DNA of 64,000 nucleotides, from NCBI GenBank assembly GCA_002030045.1, contig LQBI01000013.1, positions 124,001 to 188,000 on the forward strand. Reading direction: 5' to 3'. Of this stretch, positions 26,629-34,072 are shown one piece after another. A program made the translations under genes and the position numbers. The notes below the pieces were generated by a model. It saw only the letters and a program-made list of their open reading frames with translations. It did not search any database and was not told the DNA's origin. The stretch's first letter is position 1. Each line of letters opens with the position of its first letter. This stretch comes from Candidatus Aegiribacteria sp. MLS_C. Its GTDB lineage: Bacteria; Fermentibacterota; Fermentibacteria; Fermentibacterales; JCC-6.

Positions 26629-26734
26629 GTTCCACCATATGTTAGGTTGTTAAGGCAACCGGACACATCATGTAGTATAAGGACGAGGGTATGCAATTGC
26701 CAGTCCGATATGCGGTGGCACCGACATGGATGCA

Positions 26735-26747
26735 CCACAATATGTGG
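26735..26747. promoter_or_regulatory. operator-like palindrome upstream of parE
   Basis: CCACAATATGTGG is a perfect 5-bp inverted repeat around ATA, in the 145-bp gap between the sugar amidotransferase stop and the parE start, about 107 bp upstream of the parE ATG. Binding protein unknown. Confidence 0.35.
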
Positions 26748-26773
26748 AGGTCAGGATACCGGGTCGGTAGAAC

Positions 26774-27835
26774 TCAGGGGAGCATCTCGCGCAGCTTTAT
26801 GGCCAGCTTCCTGATTGTACTGTTACGCTTCCGGAAGTTGAAAACGGTCTTGTCCCCTATACCCTCCAGCACGGACTCGTCAGACCCCAGCGAGGCAAGG
26901 AAACTGCCAAAGTCCCCGGGAGGGGATCCGGGTTCCCTCCTGTTCACGGTCTCAAGGGCTTCCTCCCTGGAGATGACACCGGACCTGACCATGTTGGCGT
27001 AGAGGTAGGTGTACTTCCCGAACCCTGTACGAAGGCGGAACAGGTAGCTGGAATGGGGAGTGGCGAGACAGTCGTACCTGAGGTCCCCCATGGACTTGCC
27101 GAAGTCGAGTTCCCTGTTCAGTGTCTCGTATATCATAGGCAGGTCCCACTGGATGTAGTCCGGCAGGTTTATCTGCTTGACCCTGAACATCCTCTTCCAG
27201 GAAGGGAAGAAGTAGTCCCACTTCAGGTCTCTGAGCGGAACGTATCCCTTCATGATGTTCCTGAAACAAACCCTGTCCATGTAGGAAGTCTCCCTCGGGG
27301 GAGCCTCCAGCATGTCCGAGAATCCGGCTGCTATGAGCCTTATGCCCTGTGTGTCAGCCGCCCTGAATATCGCCGTGGGCATGAGGACCACGCAGGCGGA
27401 GCAGAACTCGCCTGTGGCTTCCAGGGCCCTCCTGTACACCTTCTTCAGAAGCTCTGCATCGGGTGAGTAGGTGATCAGGTCGACGCCCAGCCTGGCAGCC
27501 GACCTCTTGACGAAGGCCAGTGCACCGGGGTCCTGGAACCCGTTGTCGAAGTTGAATGCCAGGCATCTCATTCCGTAGGTGTTCTTGAGCGTCCAGAGGG
27601 TGTAGGTGCTGTCCTTACCCCCGCTGAACGGGACAAGGACGTCGTACTTGATCCCTTTTCCCCTGTACCTGTCCAGTATCCTCTCCAGCTTGAGCCTCCT
27701 GGCCTCCCAGTCGATGCCCGAGTACCTGGCGTCGTGCTCCCTGCACACGCGGCAGACCCCGTTCTCGTCGAAATCGATGTTCGGGTAGTTCCCGGGCAGT
27801 ATGCAACGGGTGCACCTTCTGATCTCCTGGTTCAT
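26774..27835 (-). CDS. N-acetyl sugar amidotransferase (WbpG/PseA-like)
   Basis: A 353-aa PP-loop enzyme of the family that aminates N-acetyl sugars for surface polysaccharide or flagellar glycan synthesis. Seen are a zinc-binding N-terminus (CTRCILPGNYPNIDFDENGV, then CRVC), the PP-loop VPFSGGKDSTYTLW (about residue 68), FDNGFQDPGALAFVKRSA and the CSACVVLMP block. WbpG-type enzymes draw ammonia from a HisF/HisH-like pair, which is not in this window. Flanked by intergenic gaps, so probably its own unit. Confidence 0.88.
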   Translation of the reverse strand: MNQEIRRCTRCILPGNYPNIDFDENGVCRVCREHDARYSGIDWEARRLKLERILDRYRGKGIKYDVLVPFSGGKDSTYTLWTLKNTYGMRCLAFNFDNGFQDPGALAFVKRSAARLGVDLITYSPDAELLKKVYRRALEATGEFCSACVVLMPTAIFRAADTQGIRLIAAGFSDMLEAPPRETSYMDRVCFRNIMKGYVPLRDLKWDYFFPSWKRMFRVKQINLPDYIQWDLPMIYETLNRELDFGKSMGDLRYDCLATPHSSYLFRLRTGFGKYTYLYANMVRSGVISREEALETVNRREPGSPPGDFGSFLASLGSDESVLEGIGDKTVFNFRKRNSTIRKLAIKLREMLP

Positions 27836-27960
27836 TAAACGCCCTTCGATGGATCAGGGATAAATACTAGCAGTCTGGTACATAATACTCCGTCCCGGCG
27901 GAATCCAGGAAAAAGAGTACCTGAACCCACGGCAGCCGGGAAAACCACGACAGATGTGGG

Positions 27961-28014
27961 GTTTCGCTGCTGCGAAACTCCTTTTCTGAAAAATGCAAAT
28001 CGTGGATTCGCATT
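27961..28014 (-). terminator. terminator of acyl-CoA synthetase gene, with a second hairpin
   Basis: Reading the minus strand, AATGCGAAT / ATTTGCATT (28014-27992) form a 9-bp stem with one G-U pair and a CCACG loop, followed by TTTTC, 2 nt past the stop codon region. A second perfect hairpin, GTTTCGC-TGCT-GCGAAAC, lies at 27961-27978. On the plus strand it is followed by a T-rich run (TCCTTTTCT), so the pair may be bidirectional. No gene is seen in 27836-28016. Confidence 0.6.
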
Positions 28015-28016
28015 GT

Positions 28017-29759
28017 TCAGACGGTGTACGAAACCTCCTCCTCCAGCCCCGCCTCCCTGAGGACCTCCTTCCTCCTGACCTTCCTGGTGGTCGTCTTGGG
28101 GAATTCGTCCTCCCGGATGATGAAGCGGGCTATCCTCTTGTATATCGGCTGCGAGGCGTTGAAGTCCCTGACCAGTTTGCGCATGTAATCGGCCAGGTAG
28201 TCCGTGGTGAGACTGAAGCCCTCCTCCTCGGCCTTCGCGATGAACCTCTCCATGTCGGGAACGAGGATTATCCAGATCTCCTCGCCCTTCGTCTCGGTCT
28301 GTTTCCCCGCCACCATGCACTCCAGAACGTAATCATCCTTCCCCACCACCAGCTCGATCTCCTCGGGGTAGACGTTCTTGCCGTTCTTGGCCACTATCAC
28401 GTTCTTCTTGCGCCCGGTGATGAAGAGGAAGCCGTCGTCGTCGATGTGGCCGTAGTCACCGGTCCTGAACCAGCCGTCCTCGGAGAGGACCTCCCTGGTG
28501 GCGGATGGGTTGTTGTAATAGCCCTTCATTATGTTGGGACCCCTGGCCAGTATCTCGCCGTTTCCCTCTGAGTCCGGGGCCTCTATCCTCACCGCTATCC
28601 CGTGGAGAACCGGGCCCACCGACCCGACCCTGTTCCTCTCCAGGGTATTGACGGACAGTATGGGCGCCGTTTCGGTGAGACCGTATCCCTGCAGGAAAGT
28701 GAAGCCCAGCTTCTGGAAACCGTCCACCACGTCCGGGGATATACCCGCGCCCCCTGATATGCAGAGCCTCATGTGTCCACCAAGCCTGTCGTGGACCTTC
28801 GCGAATACCCGTTTCCTTATCCTCCTGGCCCCGAACAGCTCACCGACGCTGGAGAGGGTGAGGCCCAGACGGTACTTGAAGGAGCCGCCCGGCATGGACT
28901 GTATCGCGCCGTAGATCTTCCTGTACATCGCCTCCCACAGAAGCGGGACCGCAAGTAGAATGGTGGCCCTGGAGTTGACGATGTCCTCCGCGACATGCCT
29001 TATTCCCCTGCATATGTATACGGTCACTCCGTGGGTGATCGGGAAAAGGAATCCGCATGTACACTCGAAGGTATGGTGCATGGGAAGAATGGAGAGGAAC
29101 ATGTCGTCTTCCCTCACGGATACAGCCTGCTCCATCTGCCTGATGTTCGCCAGCAGGTTGTTCTGAGACAGGACCACCCCCTTGGCCTGTCCGGTGGTTC
29201 CGGAAGTGTAGCAGATGGCCGCCGGTCTCTCCAGGTCCCATCTGTCGGGGAGGACGGCAGAGCTGCCGGAACCGTCCCTGAGCAGGTCGTCGTGGGTCGG
29301 GATCCCTTCGCAGTAGGCGGTGTTCATCACCACCGTCCAGATGTCCCGGCCGGAGAGCTTCCCCCTGAAGTCCTCCTCGTAGCGCTCATCGAAGAACATC
29401 ATGTTGGCCCCGGAGTAGTGAAGGATGGTCAGCATCTCCTGCACGGGCAGCTCCCTGTCTATGGGTACCACCGTGCCACCGGCCCTCAGCGCGGCGAGAT
29501 AGGTGATGGCCCAGGACACGCTGTTCCTCCCGGTCACTCCTACGATGGGCTCCGGACACCTGTCGAGTATCGCCCTGGCCATGGCGTCGACCCTCCGCCT
29601 GAGTTCCCTGAACGTGATGGAGTGATATGTCCCGCCGTTGTCCGGCTCGCTGAACGCTATTCTGTCCGGATACCTCTCGGCCACATCCGACAGCGCTTCG
29701 GGAATGCTCCTGAGACGGGGGTCGTCAAGGAGTTCTCCGCCGTAGGTTTCGTACTTCAT
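28017..29759 (-). CDS. long-chain acyl-CoA synthetase (AMP-forming)
   Basis: A 580-aa ANL-superfamily ligase that adenylates a fatty acid and transfers it to CoA or another thiol. Core motifs are ICYTSGTTGQAKGVVLSQNN (P-loop), QGYGLTETAPILS (A5), GWFRTGDYGHIDDDGFLFIT (A7) and KNVIVAKNGKNVYPEE (A8/hinge). The C-terminal TTRKVRRKEV holds the catalytic-Lys region. The N-terminal half resembles FadD15-type synthetases. Ribosome site AAGG is upstream. Stands alone with its own terminator. Confidence 0.92.
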   Translation of the reverse strand: MKYETYGGELLDDPRLRSIPEALSDVAERYPDRIAFSEPDNGGTYHSITFRELRRRVDAMARAILDRCPEPIVGVTGRNSVSWAITYLAALRAGGTVVPIDRELPVQEMLTILHYSGANMMFFDERYEEDFRGKLSGRDIWTVVMNTAYCEGIPTHDDLLRDGSGSSAVLPDRWDLERPAAICYTSGTTGQAKGVVLSQNNLLANIRQMEQAVSVREDDMFLSILPMHHTFECTCGFLFPITHGVTVYICRGIRHVAEDIVNSRATILLAVPLLWEAMYRKIYGAIQSMPGGSFKYRLGLTLSSVGELFGARRIRKRVFAKVHDRLGGHMRLCISGGAGISPDVVDGFQKLGFTFLQGYGLTETAPILSVNTLERNRVGSVGPVLHGIAVRIEAPDSEGNGEILARGPNIMKGYYNNPSATREVLSEDGWFRTGDYGHIDDDGFLFITGRKKNVIVAKNGKNVYPEEIELVVGKDDYVLECMVAGKQTETKGEEIWIILVPDMERFIAKAEEEGFSLTTDYLADYMRKLVRDFNASQPIYKRIARFIIREDEFPKTTTRKVRRKEVLREAGLEEEVSYTV

Positions 29760-29855
29760 CTTGCTGCCTTACTTTGAAAGATGAAAAAAATCCGCACATT
29801 CCGCTGAGTACTAATAACACAGGCGGGATACCGTGAAAAGTGCGAGGCCCCTCGT

Positions 29856-31094
29856 TCACCTGCCCTGTTCCAGGGTGGCCGCAAGGCGGAACCCGACGTA
29901 GGCGTAGCCGAGGGATGTATCAGGGTTCATCCTGGAATCGCAGCGGCAGTCATCGATGCTGGAGAGCCAGCTGCCGCCCATGGCAACGGGGACTCCACCC
30001 CCGGCGGGAATGCAGTACTCCCAGAGATTGCCGGCCATGTCGAATAGACCCCAGCCGTTGGGTGGATAGCTACCCACCGGTGAAGTCCGGACATGACCGT
30101 CGTCTATCGACGGGTGCCTCCTCAGAAGGACCTCGTTGCAGTCGGAAAGATTGAGAAGGCTTCCGTCGGGTCTCCTGCTTCCCCAGGGCCAGGGTCCTCC
30201 ACCTCCCGCCAGGGCTGCGGTCCGCCATTCGGAAGGCGCAGGGAGCCTGTACTCCAGACCGTCTCCCGCAAGGGTCGAATACCATTCACAGTAGTCACGG
30301 GCGGTTCTGGCGGTCAATCCTGCCACTGGATGGTCCTGCAGGCCCTCCTCGACCGCCCACATCCCGTCGGGGCCTATAATGAATGGAACAGGGTAGTCAC
30401 CGGGAAAGATGGATTCCAGAATCTCCGGCCTTGCCCATCTGTTGGTTGAATCCATCTCGGGAGAGGGCTCCAGCCAGGAGAGGTACCGGCAGAAGTCAGT
30501 GTTCGTAACCTCGGTCCTGGATATCAGGAATGAGTGGTCAAGGCCGGAGGGGCTGCAGGGACCGGAGGGGACCAGTACCATGCCTTCCCCGTATGGCCTT
30601 GGCAGGCGGTAGTGCAGCGTGTCCGGCGAGTTGTCGAGGAGAAGGATGCTGTCGCTGACAAGAGTAACGTACCCCTCGGTTATGCTCACGATGTGGGATC
30701 CGGGTTCGGGGATCTCGAGGGTAACCGGGGTCGAACCGGCTGGAAGACCGTCCAGCAGGACCGATGCCCCGGCTGGATCCGTGGTAACGGTCAGCATGAA
30801 CAGGTAGGGAAGGTCCACAACCACCGGTGAGTCGGCCATTCCGGGAGTGATGACCGTGTCGACGGAAAGCCTTCCTGCGCGGGAAAGGGTCAGGTGAAGC
30901 CCTTCATGGGAGACTGGGATCCATGCCGGCGTGCACCAGAAGAACCCCTCGCCGTCGGACACTTCAGCCCCGCCGGGAACCGACATGAGATATACGTAGG
31001 CCACGGGCCAGGAAGTCTCGCAGATCAGCGCGACAAGCAGAAGGGACATGGCAAGCAGGAGAACAAGGGCCCAGTGGTCCAGAAGCCTGCTCAT
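29856..31094 (-). CDS. membrane-anchored PEGA and SUMF1-type domain protein
   Basis: About 412 aa. One N-terminal transmembrane helix (ALVLLLAMSLLLVALIC) anchors an extracytoplasmic part. A PEGA domain follows (VTTDPAGASVLLDGLPAGST, about residues 105-150), then a formylglycine-generating-enzyme-like fold (LISRTEVTNTDFCRYL, YRLPAPSEWRTAALAG, GLFDMAGNLWEY, AMGGSW, VGFRLA). The two catalytic cysteines of true FGE are not in the expected places (region reads GGSWLSSIDDCRCDSR), so formylglycine formation is unlikely; a binding or structural role is inferred. ATG 31094 with AGGA upstream is chosen; GTG 31106 is possible. Confidence 0.82.
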   Translation of the reverse strand: MSRLLDHWALVLLLAMSLLLVALICETSWPVAYVYLMSVPGGAEVSDGEGFFWCTPAWIPVSHEGLHLTLSRAGRLSVDTVITPGMADSPVVVDLPYLFMLTVTTDPAGASVLLDGLPAGSTPVTLEIPEPGSHIVSITEGYVTLVSDSILLLDNSPDTLHYRLPRPYGEGMVLVPSGPCSPSGLDHSFLISRTEVTNTDFCRYLSWLEPSPEMDSTNRWARPEILESIFPGDYPVPFIIGPDGMWAVEEGLQDHPVAGLTARTARDYCEWYSTLAGDGLEYRLPAPSEWRTAALAGGGGPWPWGSRRPDGSLLNLSDCNEVLLRRHPSIDDGHVRTSPVGSYPPNGWGLFDMAGNLWEYCIPAGGGVPVAMGGSWLSSIDDCRCDSRMNPDTSLGYAYVGFRLAATLEQGR

Positions 31095-31214
31095 GTCGTC
31101 CTGCACTTCTTCAAACGTCCCTCCGGGAATTCGATGTCAGGCGGTCGCCAGGTCGAATAATAGCAGCCCGCGTCCCCGGAGGCCAGTTGCAGGCGGAATG
31201 CCCCTCGGGTTTTG

Positions 31215-31220
31215 TATAAT
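31215..31220 (+). promoter_or_regulatory. candidate -10 element for the tldD operon
   Basis: A perfect TATAAT preceded by TTTG, about 170 nt upstream of the tldD ATG and just before the 17-bp repeats. No good -35 at 16-18 bp is seen. Its near-palindromic context GTATAATAC could also serve the divergent gene. Confidence 0.35.
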
Positions 31221-31245
31221 ACCGGTACTCGAATACACTGCATGT

Positions 31246-31313
31246 CCCGGTATGATCCGGTTCCCGGTATGATCCGGTTCCCGGTATGATCCGGTTCCCG
31301 GTACGATCCCGTT
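31246..31313. repeat. four tandem 17-bp repeats in a divergent promoter region
   Basis: Units of CCCGGTATGATCCGGTT at 31246-31262, 31263-31279 and 31280-31296 are identical. A fourth (31297-31313) differs at two positions. Each unit contains CCGG-N6-CCGG, an imperfect inverted repeat. The array lies between the SUMF1-type gene (minus) and tldD (plus), downstream of a TATAAT at 31215-31220. There are no spacers, so it is not CRISPR. The rest of 31107-31388 holds no gene. Confidence 0.85.
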
Positions 31314-31388
31314 CCGGGGATCTTCCTTTCCGGGGACGGTCCGGGTCCGGAAGAGCTTCTGTTCCGGGACATGCGCGGAAGGGAAGCG

Positions 31389-32768
31389 ATGACAACTGAA
31401 GAACTGGGCAGCTACTCCGGTTCCTTCTCCGAGTATACGGAACTCCGTGTGCAGGAGAACAGGAGCCTCGACATCGCCATCGTCAACGGCGACGTCATGT
31501 CGAACAGCGTCTCGACCGTGAGCGGGGTCTCTGCCAGGACCTACACAAATGGTCTATGGGGTTTCGCCTCGTCGCCAACGATCGACGATGGAGGGATCAG
31601 GGGAGTGATAGAGTCCGCCACCGCCAACTGCAGGTTCCTGGCATCGAGGGAACACAGGGACGGGCCGGTGCTGCCCTCCGTTCCCGGCAGGTCCCACCGG
31701 GATTTCTCCACATCCCGCAGGAGGCTGTCGCAGAAGGAGATCATCGGTTTCCTGAGGGAGCTGGATGCCCGCATCGCCGGAAACTGCGGGGGACTTGCTT
31801 CCCGCACGGTCTCGCTCCGTCTGCTCGACATGGAGAAGACCCTGGTGACCTCCGACGGTTCCTCCTGCTACTCCATGGTCCCCAGGTCGATACTCTACAT
31901 AGCCATGACCGCGGAACGGAACGGCGAGCCAGTACAGCTTATGGAAGTCCACGGAGGACTCGGGCAGTTCGAGGACGTCTTCGACGATCCCGGAGCCCTG
32001 GAGGTCAAACTCGACGACCATTACCGCAGCCTCATGGAAAAGGCTCAGGGAGTCCACCCGGATACCGGGACGAAGGAGTGCATCCTCGATGCGGACCTTG
32101 CCGGCATCCTGTCCCACGAGGCGATAGGGCACACCACCGAGGCGGACATCGTAAGGGGCGGGTCGGTGGCGGGGGACAACCTTGGCGTTCAGGTGGCCAG
32201 CCCCCTTGTGACGCTGGTGGACTTCGCCCATGAAGCTCTGGGGACGACATGTCCTGTGCCGGTATTCATGGACGACGAGGGCACCGTCGCGGAGGACGCC
32301 GTAATAATAGAGGAAGGCGTGCTGAGGGGATTCATGCACAGCAGGGAGAGCGCGGCGTTCTTCGGCGCCAGGCCCACCGGGAACGCCAGGGCCTACCAGT
32401 TCAGCGATGAACCCATCATTCGCATGCGCAATACCGCCATACTTCCCGGCAGCAGCAGGCTGGAGGACATGATCGCATCGGTGGACGACGGCTACTACCT
32501 GATGAAGCCCAGCAACGGACAGGCCGATTCCACCAGCGAGTTCATGTTCGGAGTGGTCCAGGGCTACGAGATAAAGAAGGGGCGGCTGGGCAGGGCCATA
32601 AGGGATACCACCATATCCGGAGTGGCATTCGACATGCTCAAGACGGTCACCGCGGTATCCGACGACATGAAATGGTCCTGCGGCGGCATGTGCGGCAAGA
32701 AACAGGAGATACCCGTGGGAATGGGCGGTCCCGCAGTCAAGTGCATGATGAACATCGGGGGTAGATGA
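31389..32768 (+). CDS. tldD: metalloprotease TldD
   Basis: A 459-aa catalytic subunit of the TldD/TldE heterodimer, which degrades unfolded or modified peptides (antitoxin CcdA and microcin B17 leader in E. coli). The zinc motif HEAIGHTTEADIV (HExxxH, about residue 240) is present, along with GSVAGDNLGVQVASPLVTLVD and the C-terminal CGGMCGKKQEIPVGMGGP region. ATG at 31389 is preferred over the upstream in-frame ATG at 31371 because GGAAGGG precedes it. It overlaps tldE by ATGA. Confidence 0.94.
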   Translation: MTTEELGSYSGSFSEYTELRVQENRSLDIAIVNGDVMSNSVSTVSGVSARTYTNGLWGFASSPTIDDGGIRGVIESATANCRFLASREHRDGPVLPSVPGRSHRDFSTSRRRLSQKEIIGFLRELDARIAGNCGGLASRTVSLRLLDMEKTLVTSDGSSCYSMVPRSILYIAMTAERNGEPVQLMEVHGGLGQFEDVFDDPGALEVKLDDHYRSLMEKAQGVHPDTGTKECILDADLAGILSHEAIGHTTEADIVRGGSVAGDNLGVQVASPLVTLVDFAHEALGTTCPVPVFMDDEGTVAEDAVIIEEGVLRGFMHSRESAAFFGARPTGNARAYQFSDEPIIRMRNTAILPGSSRLEDMIASVDDGYYLMKPSNGQADSTSEFMFGVVQGYEIKKGRLGRAIRDTTISGVAFDMLKTVTAVSDDMKWSCGGMCGKKQEIPVGMGGPAVKCMMNIGGR

Positions 32769-34063
32769 TGGACGACCTCGCCGGAAGAGCGGCCTTCTGC
32801 ATCAGGTCCATGAAGGATGAGGGTCTGGACAGGGCCGAGTGCGTGCTCAGGGCTTCGAGGACACACGAGCTGAACCTGGATGCCGGGGAGATCAGCCTGC
32901 TCAGGACGACGGAGGATATCTCCCTGAGCATGACCGGAATATTGGACGGCAGGGAGGGGACCACCAGCATAAACAGGACGGACGACGCCTCGATCCTCGA
33001 GGCGGCCGCCGTGACGATGCTCAACGCCTGCGCCTCGGAACCGGACACGGCCAACGACATCTCACCCGCCCAGCCTCCGGCGTCCTTCGATAAGGGGCCG
33101 GAAGAACCGGACCTGGAGACGATGTACGACAGGATGAGGGAATTCCTGGACCGTACGCGGAGAGCTTATCCGTCCCTCATTCTCGAACAGGTCATACTCG
33201 ACTTCACCAGCGTGAGGAAACACTACGCGAACTCCAACGGTGTTGACCTGGCATCAAGGCGCGGCTTCTACTCCTTCTCTCCCATGTTCACCTCGAAGGA
33301 GGGGGCCGATACATCCTCCTTCAACTACGCCGGCGTATCAATGTCGGGGCTGGACAGAGAGCTGCACCTGTACGGCACCATCGACGACAGGATGAGGGAA
33401 TCCACTGAACAGGTCCGGTCCAGGGAGTTCTCGGGGAAGTTCACCGGAGACCTCCTGATGACCCCCGAGTGCCTCGAGGACTTCATGGACATGACCTGCA
33501 TGTACCTGTCGGACTATCCCATGATAAAGGGAACCTCGATCTTCAGGGATTCTCTCGGCACTCCGGTGGCCAGCCCGGGCCTGACGGTACGGTCGAGACC
33601 CTCCTGGGAGGGACTGGCCCAGGGCTATTTCATCACTCCCGACGGCTTCACCGCCGGTGACACCACGATAATCGAGGACGGGGTCCTGAGGAGTTTCATG
33701 CTGAGCCTCTACGGCTCCAACAAGACCGGGAAGGACAGGTCCGCCAGCAGCGGCGGCGCCCTTGTCGTGGAACCTGGTGAAAGCTCGTACCGGGAGCTGG
33801 TATCCTCGGTGAAGAGAGGCATACTCATCTGCAGGTTCTCAGGAGGTATGCCCAGCGAGAACGGTGACTTCTCCGGAGTGGCCAAGAACAGCTACTACAT
33901 GGAGGACGGGAAGATAGCCTACCCGGTCAGGGAAGTCATGGTATCGGGGAACCTGAGGTCTCTTCTGAAGGAGATAAGGGGCATATCCCGGGAGAGGGTG
34001 GACTCCGGCGACAGCATCATGCCCTGGGTCCTCGCCGGCGGTGTCACCGTCTTCGGGAAGTAA
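32765..34063 (+). CDS. pmbA: TldE/PmbA, partner of TldD
   Basis: A 432-aa non-catalytic partner of TldD with the same overall fold. It lacks an HExxxH motif, as expected for TldE. Family segments include ANSNGVDLASRRGFYSFSP (the N-S-x-G motif), SREFSGKFTGDLLMTPE, FRDSLGTPVASPGLTVRS, EGLAQGYFITPDGF and the C-terminal FSGVAKNSYYMEDGKIAYPV. Coupled to tldD by ATGA overlap, the usual genetic pairing. Confidence 0.93.
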   Translation: MMDDLAGRAAFCIRSMKDEGLDRAECVLRASRTHELNLDAGEISLLRTTEDISLSMTGILDGREGTTSINRTDDASILEAAAVTMLNACASEPDTANDISPAQPPASFDKGPEEPDLETMYDRMREFLDRTRRAYPSLILEQVILDFTSVRKHYANSNGVDLASRRGFYSFSPMFTSKEGADTSSFNYAGVSMSGLDRELHLYGTIDDRMRESTEQVRSREFSGKFTGDLLMTPECLEDFMDMTCMYLSDYPMIKGTSIFRDSLGTPVASPGLTVRSRPSWEGLAQGYFITPDGFTAGDTTIIEDGVLRSFMLSLYGSNKTGKDRSASSGGALVVEPGESSYRELVSSVKRGILICRFSGGMPSENGDFSGVAKNSYYMEDGKIAYPVREVMVSGNLRSLLKEIRGISRERVDSGDSIMPWVLAGGVTVFGK

Positions 34064-34072
34064 GGCGGTAAC

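Noticed and set aside
29856-31094. Assignment as an active formylglycine-generating enzyme.
   Set aside because: The catalytic cysteine positions of FGE are not matched, and no sulfatase is nearby.
31246-31313. Tandem repeats considered as a CRISPR array.
   Set aside because: The units are 17 bp and directly abutting with no spacers, and no cas genes are in the window.
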